A stretch of 10,153 nucleotides of DNA from Cellvibrionales bacterium UBA1969. GTDB taxonomy: Bacteria > Pseudomonadota > Gammaproteobacteria > Pseudomonadales > UBA7434. Shown here in pieces: positions 1-6,606 of the stretch (positions are counted from its first letter, which is position 1; each line of letters begins with the position of its first letter). The position numbers were made by a program, and so were the translations under genes. A model generated the notes under the pieces. The model ran no database searches. It was given only the letters and a program-made list of their open reading frames with translations, and was not told the DNA's origin. Where the stretch lies: positions 469 through 10,621 of the forward strand of contig DDDX01000030.1 of NCBI GenBank assembly GCA_002339085.1. Reading direction: 5' to 3'.

Positions 1-1
1 A

Positions 2-766
2 AAAAAGACAAGATTTTATCAAGCAGCAAGTTCTGAACTGTATGGTTTAGTTCAGCAAACACCTCAAAATGAATCTACTCCTTTTTACCCACGCTCACCT
101 TATGCCGCCGCTAAACTTTATGCTTACTGGATGACAGTAAACTATCGCGAGGCCTATGGCATTTTTGCTTGCAGTGGGATTTTATTCAATCATGAATCGA
201 AACGTCGTGGTGAGACTTTTGTGTCTCGTAAAATTACGCGCGGATTAAGTAATATCTGCTTAGGTAATCAAGAGGTTTTATTGCTTGGCAATGTGAATGC
301 TAAAAGAGATTGGGGGCATGCTAAAGATTATGTCGCCATGCAATGGTTGATGCTACAGCAAGACGATCCAGAAGACTTCGTTATTGCGACCGGCGAACAG
401 CGTTCAGTAAGGGATTTTGTGAATGCTGCCGCTGATGAATTAGGCCTCACCTTAGATTGGCAAGGTGAAGGGCTTAATCAAACGGTTACCGTGGGAGCGA
501 TTGATCCTTTCAAGGCAGAGCAATATATTCATGACTTAGTAGGTAAAACGATTATTAAAATTGATTCGCGCTACTTCAGACCGACAGAAGTAGAATCATT
601 GTTGGGTGATGCAAGCAAGGCGAAACAGAAATTATCTTGGCAGCCTTCCATTTCATTTTCAGAAATGGTTAGTGAAATGGTGTCTTACGATTTAGATAAG
701 GCGCGTCGCTTTCAGCTATTGAGAAAGCAAGGTTTTGCTGTCGATTTAAATGATGGTCTTGAATAA
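2..766 (+). CDS. gmd: GDP-mannose 4,6-dehydratase, 5'-truncated by window edge
   Basis: This SDR-family enzyme converts GDP-D-mannose to GDP-4-keto-6-deoxy-D-mannose, the precursor of GDP-L-fucose and related 6-deoxy sugars, in the cytoplasm. The reading frame is open from base 2; 254 residues are visible. By alignment from memory with E. coli Gmd (373 residues) they begin near residue 123, so the N-terminal Rossmann glycine motif lies outside the window. Visible landmarks are SSELYG at fragment residues 10-15 and the YxxxK pair Y34/K38. These match the E. coli Thr132/Glu134 and Tyr156/Lys160 positions with the same 22-residue spacing; Thr132 is replaced by Ser, a conservative change. Also present are NHESxRRGETFV, RDWGHAKDYV and YFRPTEVE(S)LLGD, all hallmarks of Gmd. 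The C-terminus is complete. It converges on the oxygenase gene with a 16-base gap and no obvious terminator. The nearby Fcl-like gene suggests a shared GDP-6-deoxysugar pathway. Confidence 0.96.
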   Translation, partial: KKTRFYQAASSELYGLVQQTPQNESTPFYPRSPYAAAKLYAYWMTVNYREAYGIFACSGILFNHESKRRGETFVSRKITRGLSNICLGNQEVLLLGNVNAKRDWGHAKDYVAMQWLMLQQDDPEDFVIATGEQRSVRDFVNAAADELGLTLDWQGEGLNQTVTVGAIDPFKAEQYIHDLVGKTIIKIDSRYFRPTEVESLLGDASKAKQKLSWQPSISFSEMVSEMVSYDLDKARRFQLLRKQGFAVDLNDGLE

Positions 767-782
767 TTATTTAACGATAATT

Positions 783-2099
783 TTATACGGTTGATCCTGT
801 AAACGTTTTTTCGACAAAATGGTAAAAACAAACAATTGCCCGCTGGCCTTTCGGCAAAGGCTCTCGCCAGTGTTCAAGTTCTGTGCCTTGATACAACAAA
901 CCGCTGCCAATAGCTAAATTAACAGCGGTAGTTTTATTGTTTTTCTTTAAAAATATTGGCCAAGGTTGAGGTATCTGTCCCTGTTCATCCGACATATCAA
1001 ATACGATTGAAAGATTGAACTGGCATTGAGGTCGATCCGTGTGAGGTTTTAATTCGGCGCCGTCTAAATAACAGCCTAAATAAGCATATGAGGGCTTTAA
1101 GTCTTCGCCAGTGATTAGGCTCACTAGCTTGGTTAAACGAAGATGAAGCGCGGCCGTGACGCTCTCGTTATGAATGCCCATCCGGCGTTCGACTTGCCCA
1201 TCATTCAGTGGGCCAAAATAATGATGGGAAACCAATTCCCTCATATGTCGTTGCAAAGTGAGTTGCTGTTTGCTTGAAATAATATCTTCAATTTTGGCAT
1301 AGGCATGCCGCTTGAACTTGACCCGAGCTAAATCTATTTTTTGTTTCCATTGTGTTTTTTGTTTTTTGACCAGTTCTTTATTAATTATTGATTCAGAGCT
1401 TAGATCGAATTGATCTATCTCTTTCTTAGGCACAACGGTAGCGAAAGGCAAACGACTTCCGGCCTCGCAACCCCAGATGATATTAGTGTTAGGGACTTCA
1501 GGTATTTTGGTGCCAAGCAGCTTTAACATGGGTTCTGGTATCGGATTATTTTCGACCTGTAAATAAAGTCGTTCTGCTGTGACTATCTGCTCTTGCCAGT
1601 CAGATTCTTCAAGTGGGGGGTAAAAAACGATACTAGGCGGTTGTTGATCGACAAGCACGCCTAGGAATTTTAGTTCATCCAAGTTTTTTGGATTTAATAA
1701 GGAAAAATCAGCTTCATTAGCGAGATAATTACTCATAATCCATGTTGCTAAAGATGGATTGGTAACAAGGTTGAGAGATTTTCTGCTTGATGGTTGCCCT
1801 GCAAAGCGTGCGAGAATGGTCAAATTAACATCGAGATGCTCATTGAAGTGAATGGTTTGCTCTTGGCCAACATTTGCAATTTTGGCTATGTCGAGGTCAG
1901 TGAATGCATCAATAAGTGTTTTATCGAAAATAGGTAAATCTACTCTAGCCAGTGCATTTTCAGCTACAGATAAGACAATTTCCTTTAATTCAGGATAGCG
2001 ATTAAAGGCGAAATCATGATGACTGACGCAACAGCCACTTTCGCATGGGTCATTGACTGTAAATGACGCTATTAGTCGTAGTGATGAATTGAACTGCAT
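783..2099 (-). CDS. Putative Fe(II)/2-oxoglutarate-dependent oxygenase with unrecognised N-terminal region
   Basis: The protein has 438 residues. The last ~110 resemble the double-stranded beta-helix of Fe(II)/2OG dioxygenases: HTD (H353, D355) as the proximal metal pair, then the distal histidine in ELEHWREP (H410), then R420 in GQRAIVCFYHF as a candidate 2OG-binding arginine. The stretch before it (SYAYLGCYLDGAELKPHTDRP) fits the first core strands. Residues 1 to ~300 match no family I can name. They include a Cys/His-rich patch (C19, C23, C24, H27, H28), a motif LNPKNLDELKFLGVLVD near residue 140, and a Lys-rich stretch near 245-260. There is no signal peptide or membrane segment, so it is probably cytoplasmic. 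The ATG is preceded by AAGG (bases 2108-2111) with an 8-base spacer, which supports this start. It lies antisense between gmd and the Fcl-like gene, so it is not in their operon. Substrate unknown; a sugar, a peptide or a protein side chain are all possible. Confidence 0.72.
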   Translation of the reverse strand: MQFNSSLRLIASFTVNDPCESGCCVSHHDFAFNRYPELKEIVLSVAENALARVDLPIFDKTLIDAFTDLDIAKIANVGQEQTIHFNEHLDVNLTILARFAGQPSSRKSLNLVTNPSLATWIMSNYLANEADFSLLNPKNLDELKFLGVLVDQQPPSIVFYPPLEESDWQEQIVTAERLYLQVENNPIPEPMLKLLGTKIPEVPNTNIIWGCEAGSRLPFATVVPKKEIDQFDLSSESIINKELVKKQKTQWKQKIDLARVKFKRHAYAKIEDIISSKQQLTLQRHMRELVSHHYFGPLNDGQVERRMGIHNESVTAALHLRLTKLVSLITGEDLKPSYAYLGCYLDGAELKPHTDRPQCQFNLSIVFDMSDEQGQIPQPWPIFLKKNNKTTAVNLAIGSGLLYQGTELEHWREPLPKGQRAIVCFYHFVEKTFTGSTV

Positions 2100-2159
2100 G
2101 ACCTGTGCCTTTTAAATATTATGATAAAACGGATATTATTTATGTCTCGCTGAGACTAT

Positions 2160-2195
2160 CAGCTATAGTATATTAAGGAATACTGGTGATAGCTG
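2160..2195. repeat. Imperfect inverted repeat in the divergent intergenic region
   Basis: The left arm CAGCTATAGTAT (2160-2171) pairs with ATACT plus ATAGCTG (2180-2184 and 2189-2195); a 4-base GGTG bulge interrupts the right arm and the loop is 8 bases. A second short perfect dyad, GTCTC-GCT-GAGAC, sits just to the left at 2144-2156. Both lie in the 232-base gap between the divergent oxygenase and Fcl-like genes, so an operator or a leader hairpin is possible. No T-run follows, so it is not a typical terminator. I found no convincing promoter for the Fcl-like gene in this gap. In AT-rich DNA such dyads also arise by chance. Confidence 0.35.
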
Positions 2196-2331
2196 TATCA
2201 TTGGCATAGTTTTTCGCCACATTTCGTTAATAATAGCCGTTATTTATTCGCCTGTCAGGCCGTGGCGGTTGAGATTTAATGATTATATTTATCAATCACT
2301 TAATATCAATATTTGAGTTTTGAGAGTGAAA

Positions 2332-3252
2332 ATGATTTTACTTACAGGTGCAACTGGTTTTTTAGGTAAACGCGTTTCACGGCAGTTACAGGCTAAAGGG
2401 TTGCCGTTTACGGCAACATCGCAAAGCTTGGGGGTCGATTTACGTAATCGCTCTGAATTAAATGATCTGATGGCTGACACTAAACCTGACTACATTCTTA
2501 ACTGCGCAGCTTTTGTGGGTGGCATTCAGTTTGGCCACCAGCATCCTGTCGAGTTATTTCAGAACAATTTGCAGATGACTTTAAATTTACTTGAAGCAGC
2601 GCAACAATTTGGCGTGACTCGAGTAGTGAATCCTATTTCTAATTGCACTTATCCAGGCGATGCAACGTTATTTAAAGAGGATGAATTTTGGAACGGGCCA
2701 TTACATGAGTCGGTAATGGTGTATGGGTTTGTAAGAAAGGCTTCTTGGGTTGGTGCTTGGGCTTATGCTCAACAATACAAGCTTGATGTAATGAATATTA
2801 TTTTATCCAACATGTACGGTCCCCAAGATCACTTTGAAGCCGAGCGATCTCATGCGTTGGGTGCGTTAATCATGAAGTTTGTTGAAGCAAAGCAGAAAGA
2901 TTCCCCTCATGTTGATGTATGGGGTAGTGGTAAACCTGTTCGAGAGTGGTTGCATGTCGATGATGGTGCTCAAGCCATGATAAGAGCGATGTCAGTAGCA
3001 CCTTTACTTGAGCCAATAAATATTGGCGTTGCTAAAGGTATTTCGATTATTGAAATGGCCAAGCTGATTAGTCGTATCGTGGAATATGAAGGTGAGATCA
3101 AGTTGGATTTATCCAAGCTTGATGGTGCCCCATATAAAACGGTAGATGGCACGCGCAGCCGATCACATTTTGGTTGGCAGCCTGAAATAGACTTTGAGCA
3201 GGGCGTACGTGATACTATTGCTTGGTACCTAGAACATAAAAATACTGTTTAA
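2332..3252 (+). CDS. fcl: GDP-L-fucose synthase-like NAD(P)-dependent epimerase/reductase
   Basis: This is an extended SDR of 306 residues (E. coli Fcl has 321). Fcl enzymes perform the 3,5-epimerisation and 4-reduction of GDP-4-keto-6-deoxymannose to GDP-L-fucose. The N-terminal TGATGFLG is the nucleotide-binding glycine motif, and AAFVGGIQ matches the Fcl signature after the fourth strand. S103 and C105 (ISNCTYP) and H174 (RSHALGAL) align with E. coli Ser107, Cys109 and His179. Tyr131 aligns with Tyr136, but the residue four places later is Arg135, with Lys at 136, instead of the usual YxxxK lysine. GKPVREWLHVDD is typical of the C-terminal sugar-binding half. I chose ATG 2332 because GAGAG (2322-2326) sits 5 bases upstream and the glycine motif then begins at the usual place; TTG 2320 is an in-frame alternative. 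The cupin gene follows 24 bases later, probably in one transcript. Closeness to gmd favours Fcl, but a related 4-keto-sugar reductase or epimerase is possible. Confidence 0.8.
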   Translation: MILLTGATGFLGKRVSRQLQAKGLPFTATSQSLGVDLRNRSELNDLMADTKPDYILNCAAFVGGIQFGHQHPVELFQNNLQMTLNLLEAAQQFGVTRVVNPISNCTYPGDATLFKEDEFWNGPLHESVMVYGFVRKASWVGAWAYAQQYKLDVMNIILSNMYGPQDHFEAERSHALGALIMKFVEAKQKDSPHVDVWGSGKPVREWLHVDDGAQAMIRAMSVAPLLEPINIGVAKGISIIEMAKLISRIVEYEGEIKLDLSKLDGAPYKTVDGTRSRSHFGWQPEIDFEQGVRDTIAWYLEHKNTV

Positions 3253-3264
3253 TTATAGCCGAAA

Positions 3265-3279
3265 AAGGAAAATGATGTG
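3265..3279 (+). promoter_or_regulatory. Ribosome binding site fixing a GTG start for the cupin gene
   Basis: AAGGA at 3265-3269 lies 7 bases before GTG 3277. Two ATG codons at 3272 and 3275 lie in another frame and run straight into TGA, and they are too close to the AAGGA to be used well. The GTG is therefore the best start. Confidence 0.6.
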
Positions 3280-3705
3280 ACAATTAAAGAGGTCAAAGAA
3301 GGTGATTCGGTTTTAGCTCGCTATATACCAGCGAGTGAGGCTTGGAGTGATGGCTTGAAATTTTTTTCGCCTGATGAAGATTATGTACAGGTCGGTAGCT
3401 GGTGTTATGAAGAGGGTAAGCAGTTATTAGCGCATCAGCACAATAGAGTTGAACGAAACGTGCCGTGGACGCAAGAAGTGCTTTATATTAGGCAAGGAAA
3501 AGTACGAGTGCAAATATATGATTCGCAGTTTGAATTGGTTGATCAGTGGGATGCTAGGGCGGGTGATATTGTGATACTTTTGCGGGGTGGTCATGGCTAT
3601 GAAATTCTTGAAAATGGCACGCAAGTGTTAGAAGTTAAAAATGGACCCTATGTTGGTGCTGAAAAAGACCGCCGAAGACTTCAAAATAATAATAAATCGC
3701 TTTAA
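3277..3705 (+). CDS. Cupin-domain protein of the sugar locus
   Basis: This 142-residue protein has a single predicted cupin barrel. Metal-ligand candidates are H53 and H55 in AHQHN, E67 in TQEVLYI, and H106 in RGGHGYEIL, which match the HxH...E and later His of cupin motifs 1 and 2. Preceding GD at 97-98 and the ending KNGPYVGAEKDRRR look conserved in cupins I associate with polysaccharide loci, but that is from memory. There is no signal peptide. It starts at GTG, 24 bases after the Fcl-like gene, and is probably co-transcribed with it. Its stop overlaps the convergent recQ stop by four bases. Cupins in such loci can be sugar ketoisomerases, epimerases or metal-dependent enzymes, but it lacks recognisable full-length RmlC or FdtA features, so I do not assign a reaction. 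Confidence 0.8.
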   Translation: MTIKEVKEGDSVLARYIPASEAWSDGLKFFSPDEDYVQVGSWCYEEGKQLLAHQHNRVERNVPWTQEVLYIRQGKVRVQIYDSQFELVDQWDARAGDIVILLRGGHGYEILENGTQVLEVKNGPYVGAEKDRRRLQNNNKSL

Positions 3706-5534
3706 TGAATACTGTTGATGACGTCAAGGAAAGCCTGTCCGTAATTATTAAGTTTTGCCTCGCCGACACCGTTAACCCTGAGTAATTGCATTATGTTTTG
3801 TGGTTTGGTTTCCATCATTTCCATTAATGTGGCGTCGTGAAAAATCATGTAAGAGGGAATGCCATGTTCTTCGGCAAGAGCTTTTCGACAATCACGCAAT
3901 GCATTCCATAACTCAGCGTCTTGTTGTGATACCCCATTTTTGAATTCGCTTTTATTCTTTTTCTGCGGCGCTTGTTTGAGCTCTTGACGCAGATTTAACG
4001 CCATTTTTCCTTGCAGTAATTGACGAGATTGGGCGGTTAATGTGAGAGCGTTGAATTGCTGACTGTTCACTGTTAGTAAGCCTTTGACAATCAGTTGCCG
4101 TGCGACAGAGCGCCATTGATTTTTTGACAGTTCAACGCCTATGCCGAAGGTGCTCAATTGTTGGTGATTAAACTGGCTTACCTTTTCAGTTTGTTTGGCG
4201 CGCAGTACATCAATGGTATGAGCGAGGCCAAAGCGTTGATTTAACCGGTAAACACAAGACAGTAATTTTTGTGCGGCCTCGGTCGCATCCCAAGTATTGG
4301 GTGGATTATCACAGTTATCACAATATAGACACTTTGACAGGCGCTGTTCGTTTTCGGGTAGGTCTAGTTTTTGTTCGCCAAAATAATTGAGAAGTGGTGT
4401 TCGACGACAGGAAGTGATTTCACACCAACCGAGTAAGGCGTCTAATTTAATTTTTTCGTGGCGTTTAAAGCTGTCGTTTGCAGGCGAATTGTCAATGAAT
4501 TGTGCCAATTGAACAACGTCATCGAGTCCATAAGTCATAAAGGCCTCTGCCGGTTTTTCGTCACGGCCTGCGCGGCCGGTTTCTTGGTAGTAAGCTTCCA
4601 TGCTTTTGGGTAGGTTCATATGGGCTACAAACCGCACGTCAGGCTTATCAATGCCCATTCCAAAGGCAATCGTCGCGACCATTATAATAGCGTCTTCACG
4701 TAAAAAACGGGCTTGATTTTCTGCGCGAGTTTCCACATTTAACCCTGCATGATAGGGCAATGCCGTTAATCCTCGGGTGTTTAACCATGCGGCGGTAGAT
4801 TCCACTTTTTTTCGAGACAGGCAATAGATAATACCCGCTTCATCGCGGTGTCCAGTTAAGAACTGCAGTAACTGTTTTTTTGCATCGGTCTTAGGGACAA
4901 CCGTGTAATGAATATTTGGTCGATCAAAACTGCTCACAAACTGCTGTGGATTTGACAGTTCAAGGTTATTGACGATCTCGGTTTGTGAGGTCGGGGTAGC
5001 TGTAGCGGTGAGTGCAATACGTGGTACCGATGGGAAGTCGTCTTTGAGCTGATTTAATGACAGATAGTCTTGGCGAAAATCATGACCCCATTGGGAAACA
5101 CAGTGGGCTTCATCAATAGCAATTAAGGCTATTTGACAACGCTGTAGCCAGTTAATGGTTGTACGTTGATTAATGCGTTCGGGGGCGATATAGAGCAGAT
5201 CAAGTTGGCGGCTAAGCGCGTTATTAATCACTATCTCACTCTCGGCTTGGCTTTGGGTCGAGTTTAAAAAAGCCACCCTCACGCCCATCTCATTCAATGC
5301 AGAGACTTGATCTTGCATCAATGCAATTAACGGTGAAATAACAATGCCGCAGCCTTCGCGTAATAGGGCAGGGATTTGGTAGCACAGTGATTTACCGCCG
5401 CCAGTCGGCATGATCACAAGACTGTCATGGCCGTCAACAACGTTTTGAATAATTACTTCTTGTTGGCCACGAAATGCTTGATAGCCAAAGGTGGATTGTA
5501 AAATAGTGGTTGCTGTTTGCTTGACTTTACTCAC
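3702..5534 (-). CDS. recQ: ATP-dependent DNA helicase RecQ
   Basis: RecQ is a 3'-5' superfamily 2 DNA helicase that works in recombination, repair and stalled-fork processing. The 610 residues are full length. Domains in order: motif 0 (FGYQAFRGQQ, 16-25); Walker A TGGGKS (44-49); DEAH (141-144) followed by the RecQ aromatic loop CVSQWGHDFR; TATAT motif III (176-180); motif V ATIAFGMGIDKPDVR (287-301); motif VI QETGRAGRD (317-325). The RecQ-C-terminal zinc site is formed by C376, C402, C405 and C408, with a longer loop between the first two cysteines than in E. coli. A winged helix follows, then a C-terminal HRDC domain from about residue 535. It starts at GTG, and the TAA of the upstream SnoaL-like gene directly precedes this GTG, so translation is probably coupled. 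I see no strong ribosome binding site of its own. Its stop overlaps the convergent cupin gene by four bases, with no terminator visible in the overlap. Confidence 0.97.
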   Translation of the reverse strand: MSKVKQTATTILQSTFGYQAFRGQQEVIIQNVVDGHDSLVIMPTGGGKSLCYQIPALLREGCGIVISPLIALMQDQVSALNEMGVRVAFLNSTQSQAESEIVINNALSRQLDLLYIAPERINQRTTINWLQRCQIALIAIDEAHCVSQWGHDFRQDYLSLNQLKDDFPSVPRIALTATATPTSQTEIVNNLELSNPQQFVSSFDRPNIHYTVVPKTDAKKQLLQFLTGHRDEAGIIYCLSRKKVESTAAWLNTRGLTALPYHAGLNVETRAENQARFLREDAIIMVATIAFGMGIDKPDVRFVAHMNLPKSMEAYYQETGRAGRDEKPAEAFMTYGLDDVVQLAQFIDNSPANDSFKRHEKIKLDALLGWCEITSCRRTPLLNYFGEQKLDLPENEQRLSKCLYCDNCDNPPNTWDATEAAQKLLSCVYRLNQRFGLAHTIDVLRAKQTEKVSQFNHQQLSTFGIGVELSKNQWRSVARQLIVKGLLTVNSQQFNALTLTAQSRQLLQGKMALNLRQELKQAPQKKNKSEFKNGVSQQDAELWNALRDCRKALAEEHGIPSYMIFHDATLMEMMETKPQNIMQLLRVNGVGEAKLNNYGQAFLDVINSIH

Positions 5535-6095
5535 TTAGTTCTGCTGACCAAACTGAATCAATGAAAACAATGAGTAGGCTGGATCATCTTTTCCGGGCTT
5601 ACCGATATAAGAGCCCGTCAGTAGTGGGTGATCAAGGCTATTTTGGGAGGGCTTATCGAACTTAGCCCAATCGGCCAACACCGCTTTATAGCTGAATTTC
5701 CATTCGCCGTTGCGTTTTTCATATTTATCAAGGTAACGACCGCCAATCAGTAAATCGATGAGACCGTCATCAGTGTCAACCTGATGGTAGGCCAATACGT
5801 AGATTTCACCTTCGGCATAGTTGCACTCACCATTGCTTTCATCTAACACAATATTGATCGTTGTTAAGTTGTGATGAAGAATTTTCATCGGTGCTTGGAT
5901 AGCCGGTAGTTGATCAATAAACTCGGAGGCCAAGCCGTTAAAAAAACCGCCATGATCATCAATGGCGTCGGGATGGTAAAGGCCGCGTAACTTTTCATGA
6001 TCGTGTCGATCTGAGGCCTGACAATAGCTGTTCACTAACTCGTAAATAGCTTGCTTATCGAGTAATTGTTGAAGGGCTTTTGCGTCTGCCATCAT
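5535..6095 (-). CDS. SnoaL-like (NTF2-fold) domain protein
   Basis: This 186-residue protein shows the SnoaL_4/NTF2-like pattern: an N-terminal helix (ALQQLLDKQAIYELVNSYCQASDRHD), then LRGLYHPDAIDDHGGFFNG, then ILHHNLTTINIVLD, GEIYVLAY and GGRYLDKYEKRNGEWKF. D29 and H74/H75 lie where LinA-type members carry their Asp-His catalytic pair, so enzymatic activity (lyase, isomerase or hydratase) is possible, but many members have no known substrate. It has no signal peptide. GGAG sits 4 bases before the first ATG (6095) and 7 before the second (6092), so either may be used; residue numbers here use the first. It is the promoter-proximal gene of a two-gene unit with recQ, with zero intergenic bases. 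The pairing gives no obvious functional link. The last ~40 residues (PSQNSLDHPLLTGSYIGKPGKDD) extend past the core barrel. Confidence 0.88.
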   Translation of the reverse strand: MMADAKALQQLLDKQAIYELVNSYCQASDRHDHEKLRGLYHPDAIDDHGGFFNGLASEFIDQLPAIQAPMKILHHNLTTINIVLDESNGECNYAEGEIYVLAYHQVDTDDGLIDLLIGGRYLDKYEKRNGEWKFSYKAVLADWAKFDKPSQNSLDHPLLTGSYIGKPGKDDPAYSLFSLIQFGQQN

Positions 6096-6123
6096 ATTGC
6101 TCCATATCTAAGATCGAAGGGGC

Positions 6124-6152
6124 AGTGTAGGTTTTATCTAGCCGCTAATCAA
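6124..6152 (-). promoter_or_regulatory. Candidate sigma-70 promoter for the SnoaL-like/recQ unit
   Basis: Read on the minus strand, TTGATT (bases 6147-6152) and TACACT (6124-6129) are separated by exactly 17 bases. Each hexamer matches the consensus at four of six positions. It lies about 30 bases before the SnoaL-like start and downstream of the terminator of the preceding minus-strand gene, which is the expected place. Moderate match only. Confidence 0.4.
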
Positions 6153-6192
6153 TATCAGCGTTAAACCGTCAGAATACTTGTTATTAGCTAAT

Positions 6193-6231
6193 AAAAAAGG
6201 GCCGTTAGCTGCTCACTAACGGCCCTTTTTT
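6193..6231 (-). terminator. Strong rho-independent terminator after the suhB unit
   Basis: A perfect 10-bp GC-rich stem (GGGCCGTTAG with CTAACGGCCC) encloses a 7-base loop at 6209-6215. It is flanked by six A on the left (6193-6198) and six T on the right (6226-6231), so the structure works in either direction. On the minus strand it lies 23 bases after the stop of the small acidic protein and ends the suhB transcript. It also insulates the SnoaL-like/recQ unit from read-through. Confidence 0.93.
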
Positions 6232-6253
6232 CATGCTAGGGTCTTATTGAGGA

Positions 6254-6559
6254 TTAAGACACCTTATCTGAATCAGACTCTTCTGAGGACTCTGCATCAT
6301 CATTTGAATCAGCGCTTGGTTCTACTTCGGCGCTCGTGTCTTCAGTCGTTTCTTCAGCTGTATCTTCCGCTGTATCAGCAGGGGCTTTTTCTTCGACCTC
6401 AGGCGCTGCTGGCTGAGTCAGTTTAATTAAATTTTCAGCTAATAGTATGTCAACTTTCTCTTCACCATTAAGCCAATTTGCATTTGCACCTTTTACTGCA
6501 TAACGATTATTACGTTTTTGGTAAATGGTGTACTCGGCATTTTTCTTGACTGTTTTCAT
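6254..6559 (-). CDS. Small two-part hypothetical protein with conserved-looking head and acidic tail
   Basis: I do not recognise an established function. The 101 residues split in two. Residues 1-48 (starting MKTVKKNAEYTIYQKRNNRY) are Lys/Arg-rich and look like a small folded domain; the pattern YxIYQKRxxRYAVK...WLNGEEKVDILL...LI seems like a conserved gammaproteobacterial family, from memory only. Residues 50-101 are a low-complexity, probably disordered tail rich in A, S, T, P with about 20 Asp/Glu in 52. There is no signal peptide or membrane segment. I chose ATG 6559 because the upstream in-frame TTG (6577) sits inside the GGAG/AAAGG ribosome binding region. It follows suhB by 47 bases on the same strand and is closed by the strong terminator, so it is most likely the second gene of the suhB transcript. 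A nucleic-acid or RNA-polymerase-related role would fit SuhB's partners but is speculation. Confidence 0.75.
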   Translation of the reverse strand: MKTVKKNAEYTIYQKRNNRYAVKGANANWLNGEEKVDILLAENLIKLTQPAAPEVEEKAPADTAEDTAEETTEDTSAEVEPSADSNDDAESSEESDSDKVS

Positions 6560-6606
6560 AATGCTACCTTTCTCCAATAATAGATTTTTTGGTTGTTTGA
6601 ATTTTC

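Noticed and set aside
2292..2480. Minus-strand open frame of 62 codons
   Set aside because: It lies antisense to the start of the Fcl-like gene, has no family resemblance, and the opposing frame is clearly coding.
1..3705. Signs of a mobile genomic island around the sugar genes
   Set aside because: I found no integrase, transposase, tRNA end or flanking direct repeat in the window, so only the general variability of such loci supports this idea.
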